NCBI RefSeq assembly: GCF_900454535.1
Contig: NZ_UGSP01000001.1
Location: forward strand, 1,981,501 to 2,045,500
Direction: 5' to 3'
Length of the DNA: 64,000 nucleotides
From: Avibacterium avium
Lineage (GTDB): Bacteria > Pseudomonadota > Gammaproteobacteria > Enterobacterales > Pasteurellaceae
Program-made: the position numbers and the translations under genes
Shown here: one piece after another, positions 49,237-61,096 of the stretch
Layout: every line of letters starts with the position of its first letter
Position numbering within the stretch: position 1 is the stretch's first letter
The notes under the pieces: generated by a model
The model's database searches: none
Seen by the model: only the letters and a program-made list of their open reading frames with translations
Told to the model about the DNA's origin: nothing

Positions 49237-49764
49237 ATGACGCAACAAAGAATTGAAGTAGTTGGTAAATTAGGTTCAACATACGGAATTCGTGGTTGGT
49301 TACGCATTTATTCATCAACAGAACAAGCCGAAAGCATTTTTGATTATCAGCCTTGGTTTTTAAAAATTAAAGGTCAATGGCAGCCAACAGAATTAGAAAG
49401 TTGGAAACATCATAATCACGAACTTATTGTTAAATTAAAAGGCATTAATGATCGTGAAATCGCACAAACCCTAACTAATGTTGAAATTGGCGTAGATTTA
49501 TCTGTATTCCCTGAACTTGAAGAGGGGGATTATTATTGGCACGATTTAATTGGCTGCCAAGTGGTGAATCTACAAGGTTACAATATGGGAACGGTGGCTG
49601 AAATGATGGAAACTGGCTCAAATGATGTATTAGTTGTACGAGCAAGTCAAAAAGATGCTTTTGGAAAACAAGAACGGTTAATTCCGTTTTTGTATGAACA
49701 AGTAGTTAAAAGAGTAGATCTCACCACCAAGACTATTGAAGTGGATTGGGACGCTGGTTTCTAA
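49237..49764 (+). CDS. rimM: Ribosome maturation factor RimM
   Basis: Binds S19 and helps mature the 30S head. N-terminal RimM domain with [18 protein letters not shown]-terminal PRC-barrel with [11 protein letters not shown] and the ending [10 protein letters not shown]. The ATG at 49237 is chosen over the GTG at 49228, which forms part of the AGGTGA ribosome site; this gives 175 residues. Second gene of the operon. Confidence 0.96.
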   Translation: MTQQRIEVVGKLGSTYGIRGWLRIYSSTEQAESIFDYQPWFLKIKGQWQPTELESWKHHNHELIVKLKGINDREIAQTLTNVEIGVDLSVFPELEEGDYYWHDLIGCQVVNLQGYNMGTVAEMMETGSNDVLVVRASQKDAFGKQERLIPFLYEQVVKRVDLTTKTIEVDWDAGF

Positions 49765-49826
49765 ACTCAGGCATACAGTGAGCTTTAGGTTGTAGCATTT
49801 CGAGCCTACAAATTAGGAAAATAACA

Positions 49827-50579
49827 ATGTGGATTGGTCTTGTTTCATTGTTCCCCGAAATGTTTAAAGCGATTACTGAGTATGGGGTAACAGGCAGAGC
49901 CGTAAAACAAAATCTCTTGCAAGTACAGTGTTGGAATCCGCGTGATTTCACCACGGATAAACATAAAACCGTTGATGACCGTCCTTATGGCGGTGGGCCT
50001 GGAATGTTGATGATGGTGCAACCATTGCGTGATGCAATCCAAGCGGCTAAAACGGCAGCAGGAGAAGGGGCAAAGGTGATTTATCTTTCGCCACAAGGAC
50101 GTAAACTCGATCAAAATGGCGTAACAGAATTGGCACAAAATCAAAAATTGATTTTAGTCTGCGGTCGTTACGAGGGTATTGACGAACGAGTGATCCAAAC
50201 TGAGATTGACGAAGAATGGTCAGTCGGTGATTACGTTCTCACTGGCGGTGAATTACCTGCAATGACATTGATTGATGCCGTTGCACGCTTTATCCCCGGA
50301 GTGCTAGGCAAACAGGCCTCCGCAGAAGAAGATTCTTTTGCCGATGGTTTGCTTGACTGCCCTCACTATACTCGCCCAGAAGTGCTAGACGGAATGTCTG
50401 TACCTGCGGTGTTGATGTCGGGCAACCACGAAGAAATTCGTAAATGGCGGTTAAAACAATCGTTATTGCGAACCTGGTTAAGACGCCCTGAGCTATTGGA
50501 AAGCCTAGCTCTGACTGACGAACAACGGAAACTGCTGGCGCAAGTCAAACTTGAACAGCAAGCAAATAAAGTTGATTAG
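49827..50579 (+). CDS. trmD: tRNA (guanine(37)-N1)-methyltransferase
   Basis: Adds N1-methyl to G37 next to the anticodon, preventing frameshifts. SPOUT fold with the knot motif [19 protein letters not shown] and the [14 protein letters not shown] loop. 250 residues. AGGAAA before the ATG. Third gene of the rpsP operon. Confidence 0.98.
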   Translation: MWIGLVSLFPEMFKAITEYGVTGRAVKQNLLQVQCWNPRDFTTDKHKTVDDRPYGGGPGMLMMVQPLRDAIQAAKTAAGEGAKVIYLSPQGRKLDQNGVTELAQNQKLILVCGRYEGIDERVIQTEIDEEWSVGDYVLTGGELPAMTLIDAVARFIPGVLGKQASAEEDSFADGLLDCPHYTRPEVLDGMSVPAVLMSGNHEEIRKWRLKQSLLRTWLRRPELLESLALTDEQRKLLAQVKLEQQANKVD

Positions 50580-50644
50580 TTGATTGCGAGTTTAACCATT
50601 CGCAAAATCATCAGTTAATACTAGGATCTTAGAAGGATTACACA

Positions 50645-50995
50645 ATGAGTAACATCATTAAACAAATTGAACAAGAACAATTAAAACAAAACGTACCTAG
50701 CTTCCGCCCAGGTGATACTTTAGAAGTTAAAGTATGGGTTGTTGAAGGTAGTAAACGTCGTCTGCAAGCATTCGAAGGCGTGGTTATTGCAATTCGTAAC
50801 CGCGGCTTGCACAGTGCATTCACTTTACGCAAAGTATCTAACGGTGTGGGCGTTGAGCGTGTATTCCAAACTCACTCACCAGTTGTAGATAGCATCACAG
50901 TTAAACGTAAAGGTGCGGTTCGTAAAGCGAAACTTTACTACTTACGTGAGCGTTCAGGTAAATCTGCACGTATTAAAGAACGTCTTGGTGACTAA
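50645..50995 (+). CDS. rplS: 50S ribosomal protein L19
   Basis: 116 residues, starting [20 protein letters not shown], with the conserved [18 protein letters not shown] and [21 protein letters not shown] before the ATG. Last gene of the operon, followed by a terminator. Confidence 0.98.
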   Translation: MSNIIKQIEQEQLKQNVPSFRPGDTLEVKVWVVEGSKRRLQAFEGVVIAIRNRGLHSAFTLRKVSNGVGVERVFQTHSPVVDSITVKRKGAVRKAKLYYLRERSGKSARIKERLGD

Positions 50996-51012
50996 TTTTC
51001 CAAGCGAAAATT

Positions 51013-51046
51013 ATAAGGGCTTGAGAGCAATCTCAAGCCTTTTTCT
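51013..51046 (+). terminator. Terminator of the rpsP operon
   Basis: GGCTTGAGA-GCAA-TCTCAAGCC then TTTTTC. Confidence 0.88.
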
Positions 51047-51198
51047 TTTCTCTTTTTTAATTTTTTCTACCTTTGTGCAGTAAAAATTTCCATAGATTTT
51101 TCACCGCACTTTCCTCACTTCTCTGTTACTCATACGACCTTCCATAAAATAGCAAGAAATGTTTATTTGTCATTGAGATTGTATTCATAAAATAGTAA

Positions 51199-52548
<1,350 letters not shown>

Positions 52549-52573
52549 ATTATTTTTCTTCGCACGATAAAAC

Positions 52574-52610
52574 AGAAGCCCAAGAAGAAATCACTTCTTG
52601 GGCTTAAAAA
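52574..52610 (+). terminator. Terminator of purA
   Basis: AAGCCCAAGAAG and CTTCTTGGGCTT, a 12-base stem with a 6-base loop. Confidence 0.8.
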
Positions 52611-52734
52611 TTTATACAATTTGCACCGCACTTTTCTCTTTCTTTTTTAGCTATCATCAAGAACCTATTCCCCCTTATTAAAGGTGTTTTACATCGCTTT
52701 AAGATTATTCAAAGCACTTTCCTTTATTCAGCCA

Positions 52735-52781
52735 TAAAAAAATCTGCACTCTACTCAGCTTTTGCCTTTTGAGTGCAGATT
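52735..52781 (-). terminator. Terminator of porin gene 1
   Basis: On the minus strand ATCTGCACTC ... GAGTGCAGATTTTTTTA, a 10-base stem with T run after the porin stop. Confidence 0.75.
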
Positions 52782-52816
52782 CTTTATTCTGCGACTACGC
52801 GAATAACTTCGTTAGA

Positions 52817-53962
52817 TTAGAAGTAAACGCGTAAGCCAGTTGCGTAACGGTTGTCTTTAACTTCAGATTGACCATTTACAGCTTGAACGCCACTGATAGT
52901 ACCAGTGCCTTTAACGCGAGAGTGAGCATATTCAACATAAGCCACTACGTTTTTAGTGAATGCATAATCAGCACCAACTAAGTATACGTTTTCTCTTAAT
53001 TTTTTATCATCTGCGATAGTTAATTTAGAACCAGCAGCAGCTGTTAAGAAGTTACCTGCATCATTTGATGTTAAGCCATTTCTGTAGCCTTTGTATTCGT
53101 TACGTTCCCACGCAGCATATACAGAAGCGTTGTCTAAGTATTGGTATTTCGCTGCAACTTCTAAGAAACGACCTTTACCTGCTTTGTGTTGAGTTTGATG
53201 ATCTTTATATGATGACTCACCATATTCTGCACCGAAAGTTACTGGACCATAAGCTAATTGTGAAGCTACACGCCAAGATTGAACTTTACGTCCAGTGTCA
53301 TTTGATGATGCAAGACCATTATCATAAACTTCAACGGTATAACCTGCATTTAAATTCACGCCAACTTCATCAAATTGACCAGCATAAAATGCAGATGTAC
53401 CATAAGCGTATTTAAGTTCTGCTTCCCCGTTATTTTTCTTCGCTTCACCGAAGGTATAATCAGCACCAAAACCTAAAGTTTGGCCTTCTGCTAATTGGAA
53501 ATCTGCTGAACGGAAAGAAACAACTTTATCACCACCAGTGAATAGGTTGTTGCTACCACCGAATAAATAAGAGTGATCGTTCATTTCTACTGCATCACCA
53601 GTAGTAACTTGTTTACCGAATGATACGCGACCCAAATCATCTTTTTGAAGTGCTAACCATAATTTGTCAGTTTTGATGTTATTGAATGAAGAACCAGTAT
53701 CCCATTTATCGCCACCATCGTTGAAACGTAAGCGAGAGTAACCAATTACTTTAACGCCTTCGCCTAAATCGTGTTGCGCTTTGAATTCTAAACGTGAACC
53801 AACGTTACGAAGATCCGCACGCTCATCATCATTAAATTTGCCTAAAGCTACATCAAAACGACCGCCAACATCAACTTGTGTGCCGTCTTGGTTATAAACT
53901 GTTGCTGCGCTTGCTGAAGTAGCTACAGCTGCTACTGCTAATGCTAATAATGTCTTTTTCAT
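52817..53962 (-). CDS. General porin, OmpP2/OmpH type (copy 1)
   Basis: An outer-membrane trimeric porin. Signal peptide MKKTLLALAVAAVATSASA, mature start ATVYNQDG, alternating beta strands throughout and a C-terminal aromatic (LRVYF) required for BAM recognition. 381 residues, within the OmpP2/OmpH range. AAAGGAA lies before the ATG at 53962. A CRP-like site lies ~158 bases upstream. The second porin gene precedes it on the same strand. Loops differ strongly between the copies. Confidence 0.92.
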   Translation of the reverse strand: MKKTLLALAVAAVATSASAATVYNQDGTQVDVGGRFDVALGKFNDDERADLRNVGSRLEFKAQHDLGEGVKVIGYSRLRFNDGGDKWDTGSSFNNIKTDKLWLALQKDDLGRVSFGKQVTTGDAVEMNDHSYLFGGSNNLFTGGDKVVSFRSADFQLAEGQTLGFGADYTFGEAKKNNGEAELKYAYGTSAFYAGQFDEVGVNLNAGYTVEVYDNGLASSNDTGRKVQSWRVASQLAYGPVTFGAEYGESSYKDHQTQHKAGKGRFLEVAAKYQYLDNASVYAAWERNEYKGYRNGLTSNDAGNFLTAAAGSKLTIADDKKLRENVYLVGADYAFTKNVVAYVEYAHSRVKGTGTISGVQAVNGQSEVKDNRYATGLRVYF

Positions 53963-54119
53963 AATCAAATTCCTTTCAGAATTAAGTTGTTATAACAATT
54001 TTAAAAGTGGAAAGAACTTTTATTTAAAGAAAATGTCCAACCACTTCGCTTGAAGCGAGTTCATATTGTCAAAGAAATATTGCGCTGTCAATGCAAATTA
54101 ATAAAAGTTCATTTTATTT

Positions 54120-54135
54120 GGTGATCAAGATCACA
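54120..54135 (-). promoter_or_regulatory. CRP-like site upstream of porin gene 1
   Basis: GGTGA-TCAAGA-TCACA, one mismatch from TGTGA-N6-TCACA. Confidence 0.55.
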
Positions 54136-54193
54136 TTTTTTAATAAATTTTATCCCTTCTATGTTCAAAATATAGCCACATCAATAAAAATTA

Positions 54194-54227
54194 AAGAAAA
54201 AGCCCACATAAAAAGAGTTATGTGGGC
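54194..54227 (-). terminator. Terminator of porin gene 2
   Basis: On the minus strand GCCCACATAA-CTCTTT-TTATGTGGGC then TTTTTC. It separates the two porin genes, so each is its own unit. Confidence 0.85.
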
Positions 54228-54252
54228 AAATGAGAGGAGAATGAAATTTTTA

Positions 54253-55338
54253 TTAGAATAGCATACGAACACCAACAGCTACACGGTGGTTTGCTTTTTC
54301 TCTAGTATTTAATACTTTTCCGCCTTGAGTAACTTTACCTTTACCACCTTCAACATAAGCAACTAAGTTTTTGTTGAACTTGTGATCTACACCAAGCATC
54401 CAACCACGCATTTTCAATGCTTCAGCACTAGGATCTGCTTTTTTACCTTTAGCAAAGTAATATTGTCCATATACAGCATTTTTATCGGTTACATCAACTT
54501 TTACACCCACTAAGAAACGATCATTTTTATGTAAAGATGCTTTGTATCCAGCTACTTTTTGGAAACCAATATTACCGCTTTCAACGCCTTGTTTAGACAC
54601 TTTACCAAATGCCCAGTCGAAGCCAACGCGAACAATATCGTATTTAACTTCTAAACCAACACCACCACGTTTTAATTTATATTGATCTTGTTCTGAACCG
54701 CTAGATTGAGTAACTACGGAATAACCAGATCCGAAACGTACGCCAAAATCACCAAAGGTGTTATCATAGAATAAACCTACCCCGTAACCTTGGCCTTCAT
54801 CCCAACCAAGCGTGCCACTTGAAGCATCATTTGATTTGTTAGCTTGTCCAAAGTAATAGTCTGCAGCAAAACGGAAACCTTCAAATTTATTTGACATAAA
54901 ATGAGCGGCTTTTTTATGCGCATCAAAGAAAATATTACCACCACCATCATAAGTATAATTTGCTTTAGGAATATGATCTCCTAAATGCAATTGGCGACCA
55001 AAAGTTAATGTACCTACATCTTTTTGGCTTAACCCCAAGAATAAGCGGTGAGTTCTTAGATTTCCACCGATGGCATCAGCAGAACCATCACCTTTAGAGA
55101 AACGTAATTCTGCTCCACCAAACACTTTAAAGCCTTCACCTAAATCGTGGTATGCTCTTACGCGTACACGAGAACCAATATCGCGTAGATCATTACGTTG
55201 TTCTGAATCATTGCGTAATTCAAAATGCATACGACCATCAAGATCGATTTTTGTGCCATCTTTTTCATAAATCACGGTTGCACTTGCCGCTGTTGAAACC
55301 ATTGCAGTAACTGCTAATGCGATGAGTGTCTTTTTCAT
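54253..55338 (-). CDS. General porin, OmpP2/OmpH type (copy 2)
   Basis: Paralogue of the adjacent porin, 361 residues. Signal peptide MKKTLIALAVTAMVSTAASA, mature ATVIYEKDG, conserved barrel segments RNDLRDIGSRVRV and YHDLGEGFKV near the N terminus, and a terminal aromatic (VRMLF). The loops are rich in Gly, Lys and Asp. AAAGGAAG before the ATG. About 480 non-coding bases lie upstream. Confidence 0.92.
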   Translation of the reverse strand: MKKTLIALAVTAMVSTAASATVIYEKDGTKIDLDGRMHFELRNDSEQRNDLRDIGSRVRVRAYHDLGEGFKVFGGAELRFSKGDGSADAIGGNLRTHRLFLGLSQKDVGTLTFGRQLHLGDHIPKANYTYDGGGNIFFDAHKKAAHFMSNKFEGFRFAADYYFGQANKSNDASSGTLGWDEGQGYGVGLFYDNTFGDFGVRFGSGYSVVTQSSGSEQDQYKLKRGGVGLEVKYDIVRVGFDWAFGKVSKQGVESGNIGFQKVAGYKASLHKNDRFLVGVKVDVTDKNAVYGQYYFAKGKKADPSAEALKMRGWMLGVDHKFNKNLVAYVEGGKGKVTQGGKVLNTREKANHRVAVGVRMLF

Positions 55339-55711
55339 AATGAACTTCCTTTTGTTCTAGGTTTATTATTAACAGAATAAAACTTGATTTCCGTTTCGCT
55401 CATAAAGATTTTGTTATGGCTAATCTTTTATTGACCGCAAATATAGAAAGGTTATTTTTTTCTGTCAAAAACGTCCGAAATTTATCACTCTGTTAAATCT
55501 TATTATAAAACAACAAGTTAAAAATAAAACAAAGCTTCATAATAAATAAAAAATTGTGACAAATATAACATTTTCTTACTTCTCTTATTTCAATAAGAAC
55601 ATTAGAAAAAAGATGTAATGTTATGAAACATAAGTATTTTTTGGTATTTTCAAATGGAGTAATGGAGTAATATTCACTAAAATAAATATTTTAGTAAGTT
55701 TACTTCATTTT

Positions 55712-55727
55712 TGTGTAGAAGATCACA
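55712..55727 (-). promoter_or_regulatory. CRP-like site, porin 2/epmA intergenic region
   Basis: TGTGT-AGAAGA-TCACA, one mismatch from consensus; about 375 bases before the porin start, so its target is uncertain. Confidence 0.5.
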
Positions 55728-55743
55728 TTTTCCAATAAAAAAA

Positions 55744-55781
55744 GCCCGCACTTTCAGCGGGTTATCCATAAAAGTGCGGGA
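55744..55781 (-). terminator. Terminator of epmA
   Basis: CCCGCACTTT and AAAGTGCGGG pair; on the minus strand they are followed by a T run. Built from uptake signals. Confidence 0.75.
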
Positions 55782-55816
55782 GTTTTTAGGTGAATTTTTT
55801 CTGCTAAGTGTTTGTT

Positions 55817-56788
55817 TTAAGCATTATCTATGCTAAATGCCATTACTTCTTCAATGCTGGTTGCATCTAAGGCAATCATAATTAAACGATCCACACCTAG
55901 GGCTACGCCTGCACAATTTGGCACACCTGCTTGAAGTGCGGCAAGGAATCGTTCGTCAAGCTGACGCGTTGGTAAGCCAAGCTTTTCACGTTGGCGATTA
56001 TCTTGTTCAAAGCGATGGCGTTGTTCATTTGCATCAGTGAGTTCGTTAAAACCGTTCGCTAGCTCAATGCCTTTATAGTAGAACTCAAAACGCTCTGCCA
56101 CACGGTGATCTTCCGAGCTAATTTGTGCTAATGCCGCTTGGGTTGCAGGGAAATGATAAATAGCGACGGGGCGTTCTTGCCCGATTTTCGGTTCAACCAC
56201 AGAGCTGAATAAAAATTGCAGCAAGGTATCTCTGTCTTCATTTTCCGCTTGTTCCAGATGATGTTCTTTCGCTTTGGCAATTAATTCTTCGCGAGAAGCA
56301 GAAAGTGGATCAAGCCCGACATATTCTTGAAACACAAATTGATAGCTCATACTTTCTGCAGGTTCGCAATCTAAAATTTGTTGCAATAAATCATCCACTT
56401 CATTGATTAAGCGATACATATCAAAATGTGGGCGATACCATTCCAACATTGTGAACTCGGGATTATGTTTTCTGCCCGATTCTTCATTACGGAACACTTT
56501 GCAAAGCTGAAAAATCGCACCACTGCCAGCGGCAAGTAGGCGTTTCATTGGGTATTCAGGGCTAGTAGAAAGCCATAGGGTTTTCGATTGATGCTTGAAA
56601 GGGGAAGTAAATTCTGTGCTAAAGGTGGCAAGATGCACATCTGTTACCCCAAATTCACTCAAAATTGGGGTTTCTACTTCTAATAAACCGCGATCAGTAA
56701 AAAAGCGGCGAATTTCGGCCATAATTTTGGCACGGGCTAATAAATTTTGAATACTGGCCGTTGGTCGCCATTGTTCATTTTCTGTCAT
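55817..56788 (-). CDS. epmA: Elongation factor P--(R)-beta-lysine ligase
   Basis: A class II lysyl-tRNA-synthetase paralogue (PoxA/GenX) that attaches (R)-beta-lysine to EF-P. It has the class II core only, with no anticodon-binding domain: [13 protein letters not shown] (motif 1), [20 protein letters not shown] (motif 2) and [11 protein letters not shown] (motif 3). 323 residues, matching E. coli EpmA (325). Ribosome site weak. Divergent from frdA, as in E. coli. Confidence 0.96.
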   Translation of the reverse strand: MTENEQWRPTASIQNLLARAKIMAEIRRFFTDRGLLEVETPILSEFGVTDVHLATFSTEFTSPFKHQSKTLWLSTSPEYPMKRLLAAGSGAIFQLCKVFRNEESGRKHNPEFTMLEWYRPHFDMYRLINEVDDLLQQILDCEPAESMSYQFVFQEYVGLDPLSASREELIAKAKEHHLEQAENEDRDTLLQFLFSSVVEPKIGQERPVAIYHFPATQAALAQISSEDHRVAERFEFYYKGIELANGFNELTDANEQRHRFEQDNRQREKLGLPTRQLDERFLAALQAGVPNCAGVALGVDRLIMIALDATSIEEVMAFSIDNA

Positions 56789-56925
56789 AATTTGTCTGAG
56801 CCATCTTGTGAAAAAAGTGCGGTTATTTTACCTGAAATATTTCAACAAGATGAGTTATTTTTATGCAATGTCTTCATTCTAAAAGAGAAAAATTCTCATT
56901 AAGCAGGTGAATTCTATCTAACTTT

Positions 56926-56941
56926 TTTGAGTTAGATCACA
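56926..56941 (+). promoter_or_regulatory. CRP-like site upstream of frdA
   Basis: TTTGA-GTTAGA-TCACA, one mismatch from TGTGA-N6-TCACA, about 142 bases before frdA. Possible catabolite or anaerobic control. Confidence 0.5.
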
Positions 56942-57082
56942 CTTTGAAACTTTGCTCCCGTTTTTTGATAAAAAAGTCTGATTTATTTTATAAAAGCGTG
57001 GCAAAATAAACTCACCCTAACAAATTTCAAACGATTTGAAATTTTCCTTAGACATTTCATCTACTTTATATTGGAGGAAATC

Positions 57083-58882
57083 GTGCAAACTGTTAATGTC
57101 GATATTGCAATTGTTGGCGCTGGTGGCGGTGGTTTACGAGCGGCAATTGCAGCAGCACAGGCAAATCCAAACCTTAAAATTGCCTTAGTTTCAAAAGTTT
57201 ACCCTATGCGTAGCCATACTGTGGCAGCAGAAGGAGGCGCCGCTGCAGTAATCAAGGAAGAAGACTCTTATGATAAACATTTCCACGATACCGTAGCTGG
57301 GGGCGATTGGTTATGTGAACAAGATGTGGTGGAATACTTTGTAGAACATTCCCCTGTTGAGATGACGCAATTAGAACGCTGGGGCTGCCCTTGGAGCCGT
57401 AAACAAGACGGTGATGTGAATGTGCGCCGTTTCGGTGGTATGAAAATTGAACGTACTTGGTTCGCTGCCGATAAAACAGGCTTCCACTTGTTACATACCC
57501 TTTTCCAAACTTCAATGCAATTCCCGCAAATTCAACGCTTTGATGAGCATTTCGTGTTAGATATTCTTGTTGATGATGGCCACGCTCGTGGTATGGTGGC
57601 AATGAATATGATGGAAGGCACATTGGTGCAAATCAATGCCAATGCGGTGATTATCGCAACCGGTGGTGGTTGTCGTGCATTCCGCTTCAATACCAACGGC
57701 GGTATTGTAACTGGTGATGGTTTATCAATGGCCTATCGCCACGGTGTGCCATTGCGTGATATGGAATTCGTACAATATCACCCAACTGGTTTACCAAATA
57801 CTGGGATTTTGATGACAGAGGGTTGTCGTGGTGAAGGTGGTATTTTAGTCAATAAAGACGGTTACCGCTATTTACAAGATTATGGTCTAGGCCCTGAAAC
57901 GCCAATCGGTAAACCTGAAAATAAATATATGGAATTAGGCCCGCGTGATAAAGTGTCGCAAGCATTCTGGCAAGAATGGCGTAAAGGCAACACCTTAAAA
58001 ACCGCAAAAGGCGTGGACGTGGTTCATCTTGACTTACGTCATTTAGGTGAAAAATATTTGCACGAACGTTTACCATTTATTTGTGAACTGGCTAACGCTT
58101 ATGAGGGTGTTGATCCTGCCAAAGCACCAATTCCTGTGCGCCCTGTTGTGCATTACACAATGGGGGGTATTGAAGTGGACTTCAACAGCGAAACTCGTAT
58201 TAAAGGTTTATTTGCTGTGGGTGAATGTGCTTCATCAGGCTTGCACGGTGCAAACCGTTTAGGTTCTAACTCACTTGCTGAATTAGTGGTATTAGGCCGT
58301 GTTGCCGGTGAATATGCAGCAAAACGTGCTACTGAAGCCGCACCTGCCAACCAAACAGCGGTAGATGCACAAGCGCGCGATGTAATCCAACGTTTAGAAG
58401 ATTTATATAACCAAGAGGGTACTGAATCTTGGTCACAAATCCGTGATGAAATGGGCGATTCAATGGAGGAAGGTTGTGGTATTTATCGTACCCAAGAAAG
58501 TATGCAACAAACCGTTGATAAAATTGCTGAACTAAAAGAACGTTATAAACGAATTCGCATTGCTGATCGCTCAAGCGTGTTCAACACCAATGTGCTTTAT
58601 ACCGTAGAACTAGGTTACATTTTAGATGTAGCACAATCTATCGCGAATTCAGCCATTGAGCGTAAAGAATCTCGTGGTGCTCACCAACGTTTAGACTACA
58701 CAGAACGTGATGATGTGAATTACTTAAAACACACTTTGGCTTTCTACAATGAAGATGGTATGCCACGCATTGAATACAGCCCAGTGAAAATCACAAAATC
58801 TCAACCTGCAAAACGTGTTTATGGTGCGGAAGCTGAAGCGCAAGAAGTGGCAGCGAAAGCTAAGGAGCAAACAAATGGCTAA
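57083..58882 (+). CDS. frdA: Fumarate reductase flavoprotein subunit
   Basis: Catalytic subunit of the menaquinol:fumarate reductase for anaerobic respiration. [10 protein letters not shown] near 12-21 binds FAD, which is linked to His45 ([10 protein letters not shown]). Active-site stretches include [20 protein letters not shown] and [13 protein letters not shown]. 599 residues. The frame opens at a TTG (57071), but GTG at 57083 with GGAGG 6 bases before it matches the MQTV start of E. coli FrdA. First gene of frdABCD. Confidence 0.97.
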   Translation: MQTVNVDIAIVGAGGGGLRAAIAAAQANPNLKIALVSKVYPMRSHTVAAEGGAAAVIKEEDSYDKHFHDTVAGGDWLCEQDVVEYFVEHSPVEMTQLERWGCPWSRKQDGDVNVRRFGGMKIERTWFAADKTGFHLLHTLFQTSMQFPQIQRFDEHFVLDILVDDGHARGMVAMNMMEGTLVQINANAVIIATGGGCRAFRFNTNGGIVTGDGLSMAYRHGVPLRDMEFVQYHPTGLPNTGILMTEGCRGEGGILVNKDGYRYLQDYGLGPETPIGKPENKYMELGPRDKVSQAFWQEWRKGNTLKTAKGVDVVHLDLRHLGEKYLHERLPFICELANAYEGVDPAKAPIPVRPVVHYTMGGIEVDFNSETRIKGLFAVGECASSGLHGANRLGSNSLAELVVLGRVAGEYAAKRATEAAPANQTAVDAQARDVIQRLEDLYNQEGTESWSQIRDEMGDSMEEGCGIYRTQESMQQTVDKIAELKERYKRIRIADRSSVFNTNVLYTVELGYILDVAQSIANSAIERKESRGAHQRLDYTERDDVNYLKHTLAFYNEDGMPRIEYSPVKITKSQPAKRVYGAEAEAQEVAAKAKEQTNG

Positions 58883-59645
58883 TCAAGCAATGATGAATAT
58901 TGAGGTTCTGCGTTATAACCCTGAAGTGGATAAAGAACCTTATTTAAGAACTTACCAAGTGCCTTATGATAGCCAAACCTCATTGTTAGATGCACTTGGT
59001 TATATTAAAGATAAACTTGAGCCTGAATTGTCTTACCGTTGGTCTTGTCGTATGGCAATTTGTGGTTCGTGCGGAATGATGGTAAACGATAAGCCTAAAC
59101 TCGCTTGTAAAACTTTCTTGCGTGATTACAGCGGTCATATGCGTATTGAACCATTGGCTAACTTCCCAATTGAGCGTGATTTAGTGGTGGATCTCAGCCA
59201 CTTTATCGAAAGTTTAGAAAGCATTAAGCCTTATATTATCGGTAATGAAGCGCCGCCATTAGATGGCAAACCGCACCCATCGGCGGAATTAGCGAAAAGC
59301 CGTACTAAGCAAACACCAGCACAATTAGAGAAATATCGTCAATTCTCAATGTGTATCAACTGTGGTTTATGCTATGCCGCTTGCCCACAATTCGGTTTAA
59401 ATCCAGAATTTGTCGGCCCTGCTGCAATTACATTGGCACATCGCTATAACCTTGATAATCGCGATCATGGTAAAGCTGAACGAATGAAAATTCTTAACGG
59501 CGATAACGGGGTGTGGAGCTGTACATTCGTGGGTTACTGTTCTGAAGTGTGTCCAAAACACGTTAATCCAGCCTCCGCAGTGAACCAAGGCAAAATCGAA
59601 AGTGCGAAAGACTACGTTTTTGCAATGTTAAAACCGCAAAACTAA
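58875..59645 (+). CDS. frdB: Fumarate reductase iron-sulfur subunit
   Basis: Electron-transfer subunit with three clusters: [2Fe-2S] in [10 protein letters not shown] ... LAC, and [4Fe-4S] and [3Fe-4S] in [12 protein letters not shown] and [12 protein letters not shown]. 256 residues from the ATG at 58875, which overlaps the frdA stop by 8 bases. The longer open frame upstream is frdA sequence read out of frame. Confidence 0.97.
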   Translation: MANQAMMNIEVLRYNPEVDKEPYLRTYQVPYDSQTSLLDALGYIKDKLEPELSYRWSCRMAICGSCGMMVNDKPKLACKTFLRDYSGHMRIEPLANFPIERDLVVDLSHFIESLESIKPYIIGNEAPPLDGKPHPSAELAKSRTKQTPAQLEKYRQFSMCINCGLCYAACPQFGLNPEFVGPAAITLAHRYNLDNRDHGKAERMKILNGDNGVWSCTFVGYCSEVCPKHVNPASAVNQGKIESAKDYVFAMLKPQN

Positions 59646-59657
59646 AGGAGAAGTAAA

Positions 59658-60053
59658 ATGACAACAGTAACCGCAAGCAAACGCAAAAAATATGTGCGTG
59701 AAGTGAAACCAACTTGGTGGAAAAAGTTAGATTTTTACAAATTCTATGTATTGCGTGAAAGCACAGCCGTTCCAACCCTATGGTTTTGTTTAGAGCTATT
59801 TTACGGCTTAATTTGCCTAGGCAATGGCACATTCGCCACAAATTTTGTTCATTTCTTGCAAAACCCAATCGTGGTGATTTTAAACATCATCACTCTTGGT
59901 GCAGTGCTATTAAATAGCTACACGTTCTTTAATATGGCACCACAAATGGCCAATATTATTGTGAAAAATGAACGCCTAGATGCCAAATTGATCTCTCGTG
60001 TATTCTGGGGGATCACCGCTTTCGTTAGCATTATTACCTTAATTCTCGTATAG
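59658..60053 (+). CDS. frdC: Fumarate reductase membrane anchor subunit C
   Basis: 131 residues with three membrane helices. The conserved [21 protein letters not shown] region precedes helix 1 and lines the quinone site with its glutamate. AAGGAG before the ATG. 12 bases after frdB. Confidence 0.96.
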   Translation: MTTVTASKRKKYVREVKPTWWKKLDFYKFYVLRESTAVPTLWFCLELFYGLICLGNGTFATNFVHFLQNPIVVILNIITLGAVLLNSYTFFNMAPQMANIIVKNERLDAKLISRVFWGITAFVSIITLILV

Positions 60054-60064
60054 GAAATAAGAAT

Positions 60065-60409
60065 ATGAATAAACAAAATCCAAAACGTTCAAATGAACCT
60101 GTTGTATGGTTATTATTTGGTGCGGGCGGTGCAATCAGTGCCGTATTCTTCCCTGTTCTTGTGCTAATTTTTGGTTTCTTACTTCCTTTTGATCTTATCT
60201 CTCCAGATAACATCATTGCCTTTGCTAGCACTTGGATTGGTAAGCTAATTATCCTTGCCCTACTCATTTTCCCTGCTTGGTGCGGTATTCACCGTGTACA
60301 CCTAGGATTGCACGACTTTAAAGTGCATATTCCTGCAGCAGGTGTGATTTTTTACGGCTTAGCTTGTTTATTTTCTCTATTAACAATCTTTGCTGTATTT
60401 AAAATCTAA
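60065..60409 (+). CDS. frdD: Fumarate reductase membrane anchor subunit D
   Basis: 114 residues with three membrane helices; [21 protein letters not shown] and the [13 protein letters not shown] segment are FrdD-like. AGGAAA before the ATG. Last gene of frdABCD. Confidence 0.95.
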   Translation: MNKQNPKRSNEPVVWLLFGAGGAISAVFFPVLVLIFGFLLPFDLISPDNIIAFASTWIGKLIILALLIFPAWCGIHRVHLGLHDFKVHIPAAGVIFYGLACLFSLLTIFAVFKI

Positions 60410-60510
60410 ATTATTATTGGACTAGGAAAAAAAGGAAATACGAATTTAATGATCTAAAAAATTATTACTTGACGTATTTCCTTCAAGCCTTTATTATTCA
60501 CCGCACTTAC

Positions 60511-60600
60511 GGAGGAATGGTCGAGTGGTTGAAGGCACCGGTCTTGAAAACCGGCGAGGGTTTACGCCCTCCAAGAGTTCGAATCTCTTTTCCTCCGCCA
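60511..60600 (+). tRNA. tRNA-Ser (TGA)
   Basis: 90 bases, class II with long variable arm. Acceptor GGAGGAA/TTCCTCC, anticodon TGA in GTCTTGAAAAC, CCA encoded. Own terminator follows. Confidence 0.97.
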
Positions 60601-60606
60601 CATTCT

Positions 60607-60635
60607 AAAAGCCAGCTTAATAGCTGGCTTTTTTC
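60607..60635 (+). terminator. Terminator of tRNA-Ser
   Basis: AAAGCCAGCT-TAAT-AGCTGGCTTTTTTC. Confidence 0.9.
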
Positions 60636-60843
60636 TTAATATTCTTTTCTTAATAACGTTTCTTAGCTAGGCTCTCCCTAACCTTTCATATTCTACTTTT
60701 ACCGATAGAAATATTCAGAAATAAACTCGCAATAGATTAAATAGCGAATGAACTTAAAACAAATTATTTTAAGCTGTACAAAATAAGCTATATAAAAGGG
60801 TAAGAGAAAATTAAATTTTGAGATTTAAGAAGTGAAATTAGAT
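60636..60843. other. Gap between tRNA-Ser and tRNA-Asp genes
   Basis: No gene or strong hairpin seen in this AT-rich stretch. Confidence 0.5.
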
Positions 60844-60920
60844 TGGCGGAACGGACGGGACTCGAACCCGCGACCCCCTGCGTGACAGGCAGGTATTCTA
60901 ACCAGCTGAACTACCGCTCC
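60844..60920 (-). tRNA. tRNA-Asp (GTC)
   Basis: 77 bases, acceptor GGAGCGG/CCGTTCC, anticodon GTC in CTGTCAC, CCA encoded. Confidence 0.97.
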
Positions 60921-60932
60921 GAATCTAGGAAT

Positions 60933-61009
60933 TGGCGGAATGGACGGGACTCGAACCCGCGACCCCCTGCGTGACAGGCAGGTATTCTAACCAGCTGAAC
61001 TACCACTCC
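60933..61009 (-). tRNA. tRNA-Asp (GTC), second copy
   Basis: 77 bases, identical to the neighbour except for one acceptor pair (T-A instead of C-G; GGAGTGG/CCATTCC). CCA encoded. 12-base spacer. Confidence 0.97.
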
Positions 61010-61096
61010 GCTTTAACGGGGTGAATAATAATCTTGAATGACAATTGGGTCAAGCAATTTTTATCGGCAAATGCTCAACTGGTTAATTAACAATCG

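Larger units (their letters stand above)
55339..55816. other. Long AT-rich leader/promoter region of porin gene 2
   Basis: No gene seen. It holds a CRP-like site (55712-55727), the epmA terminator at the right end and otherwise very AT-rich sequence in which the porin promoter must lie. Confidence 0.55.
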
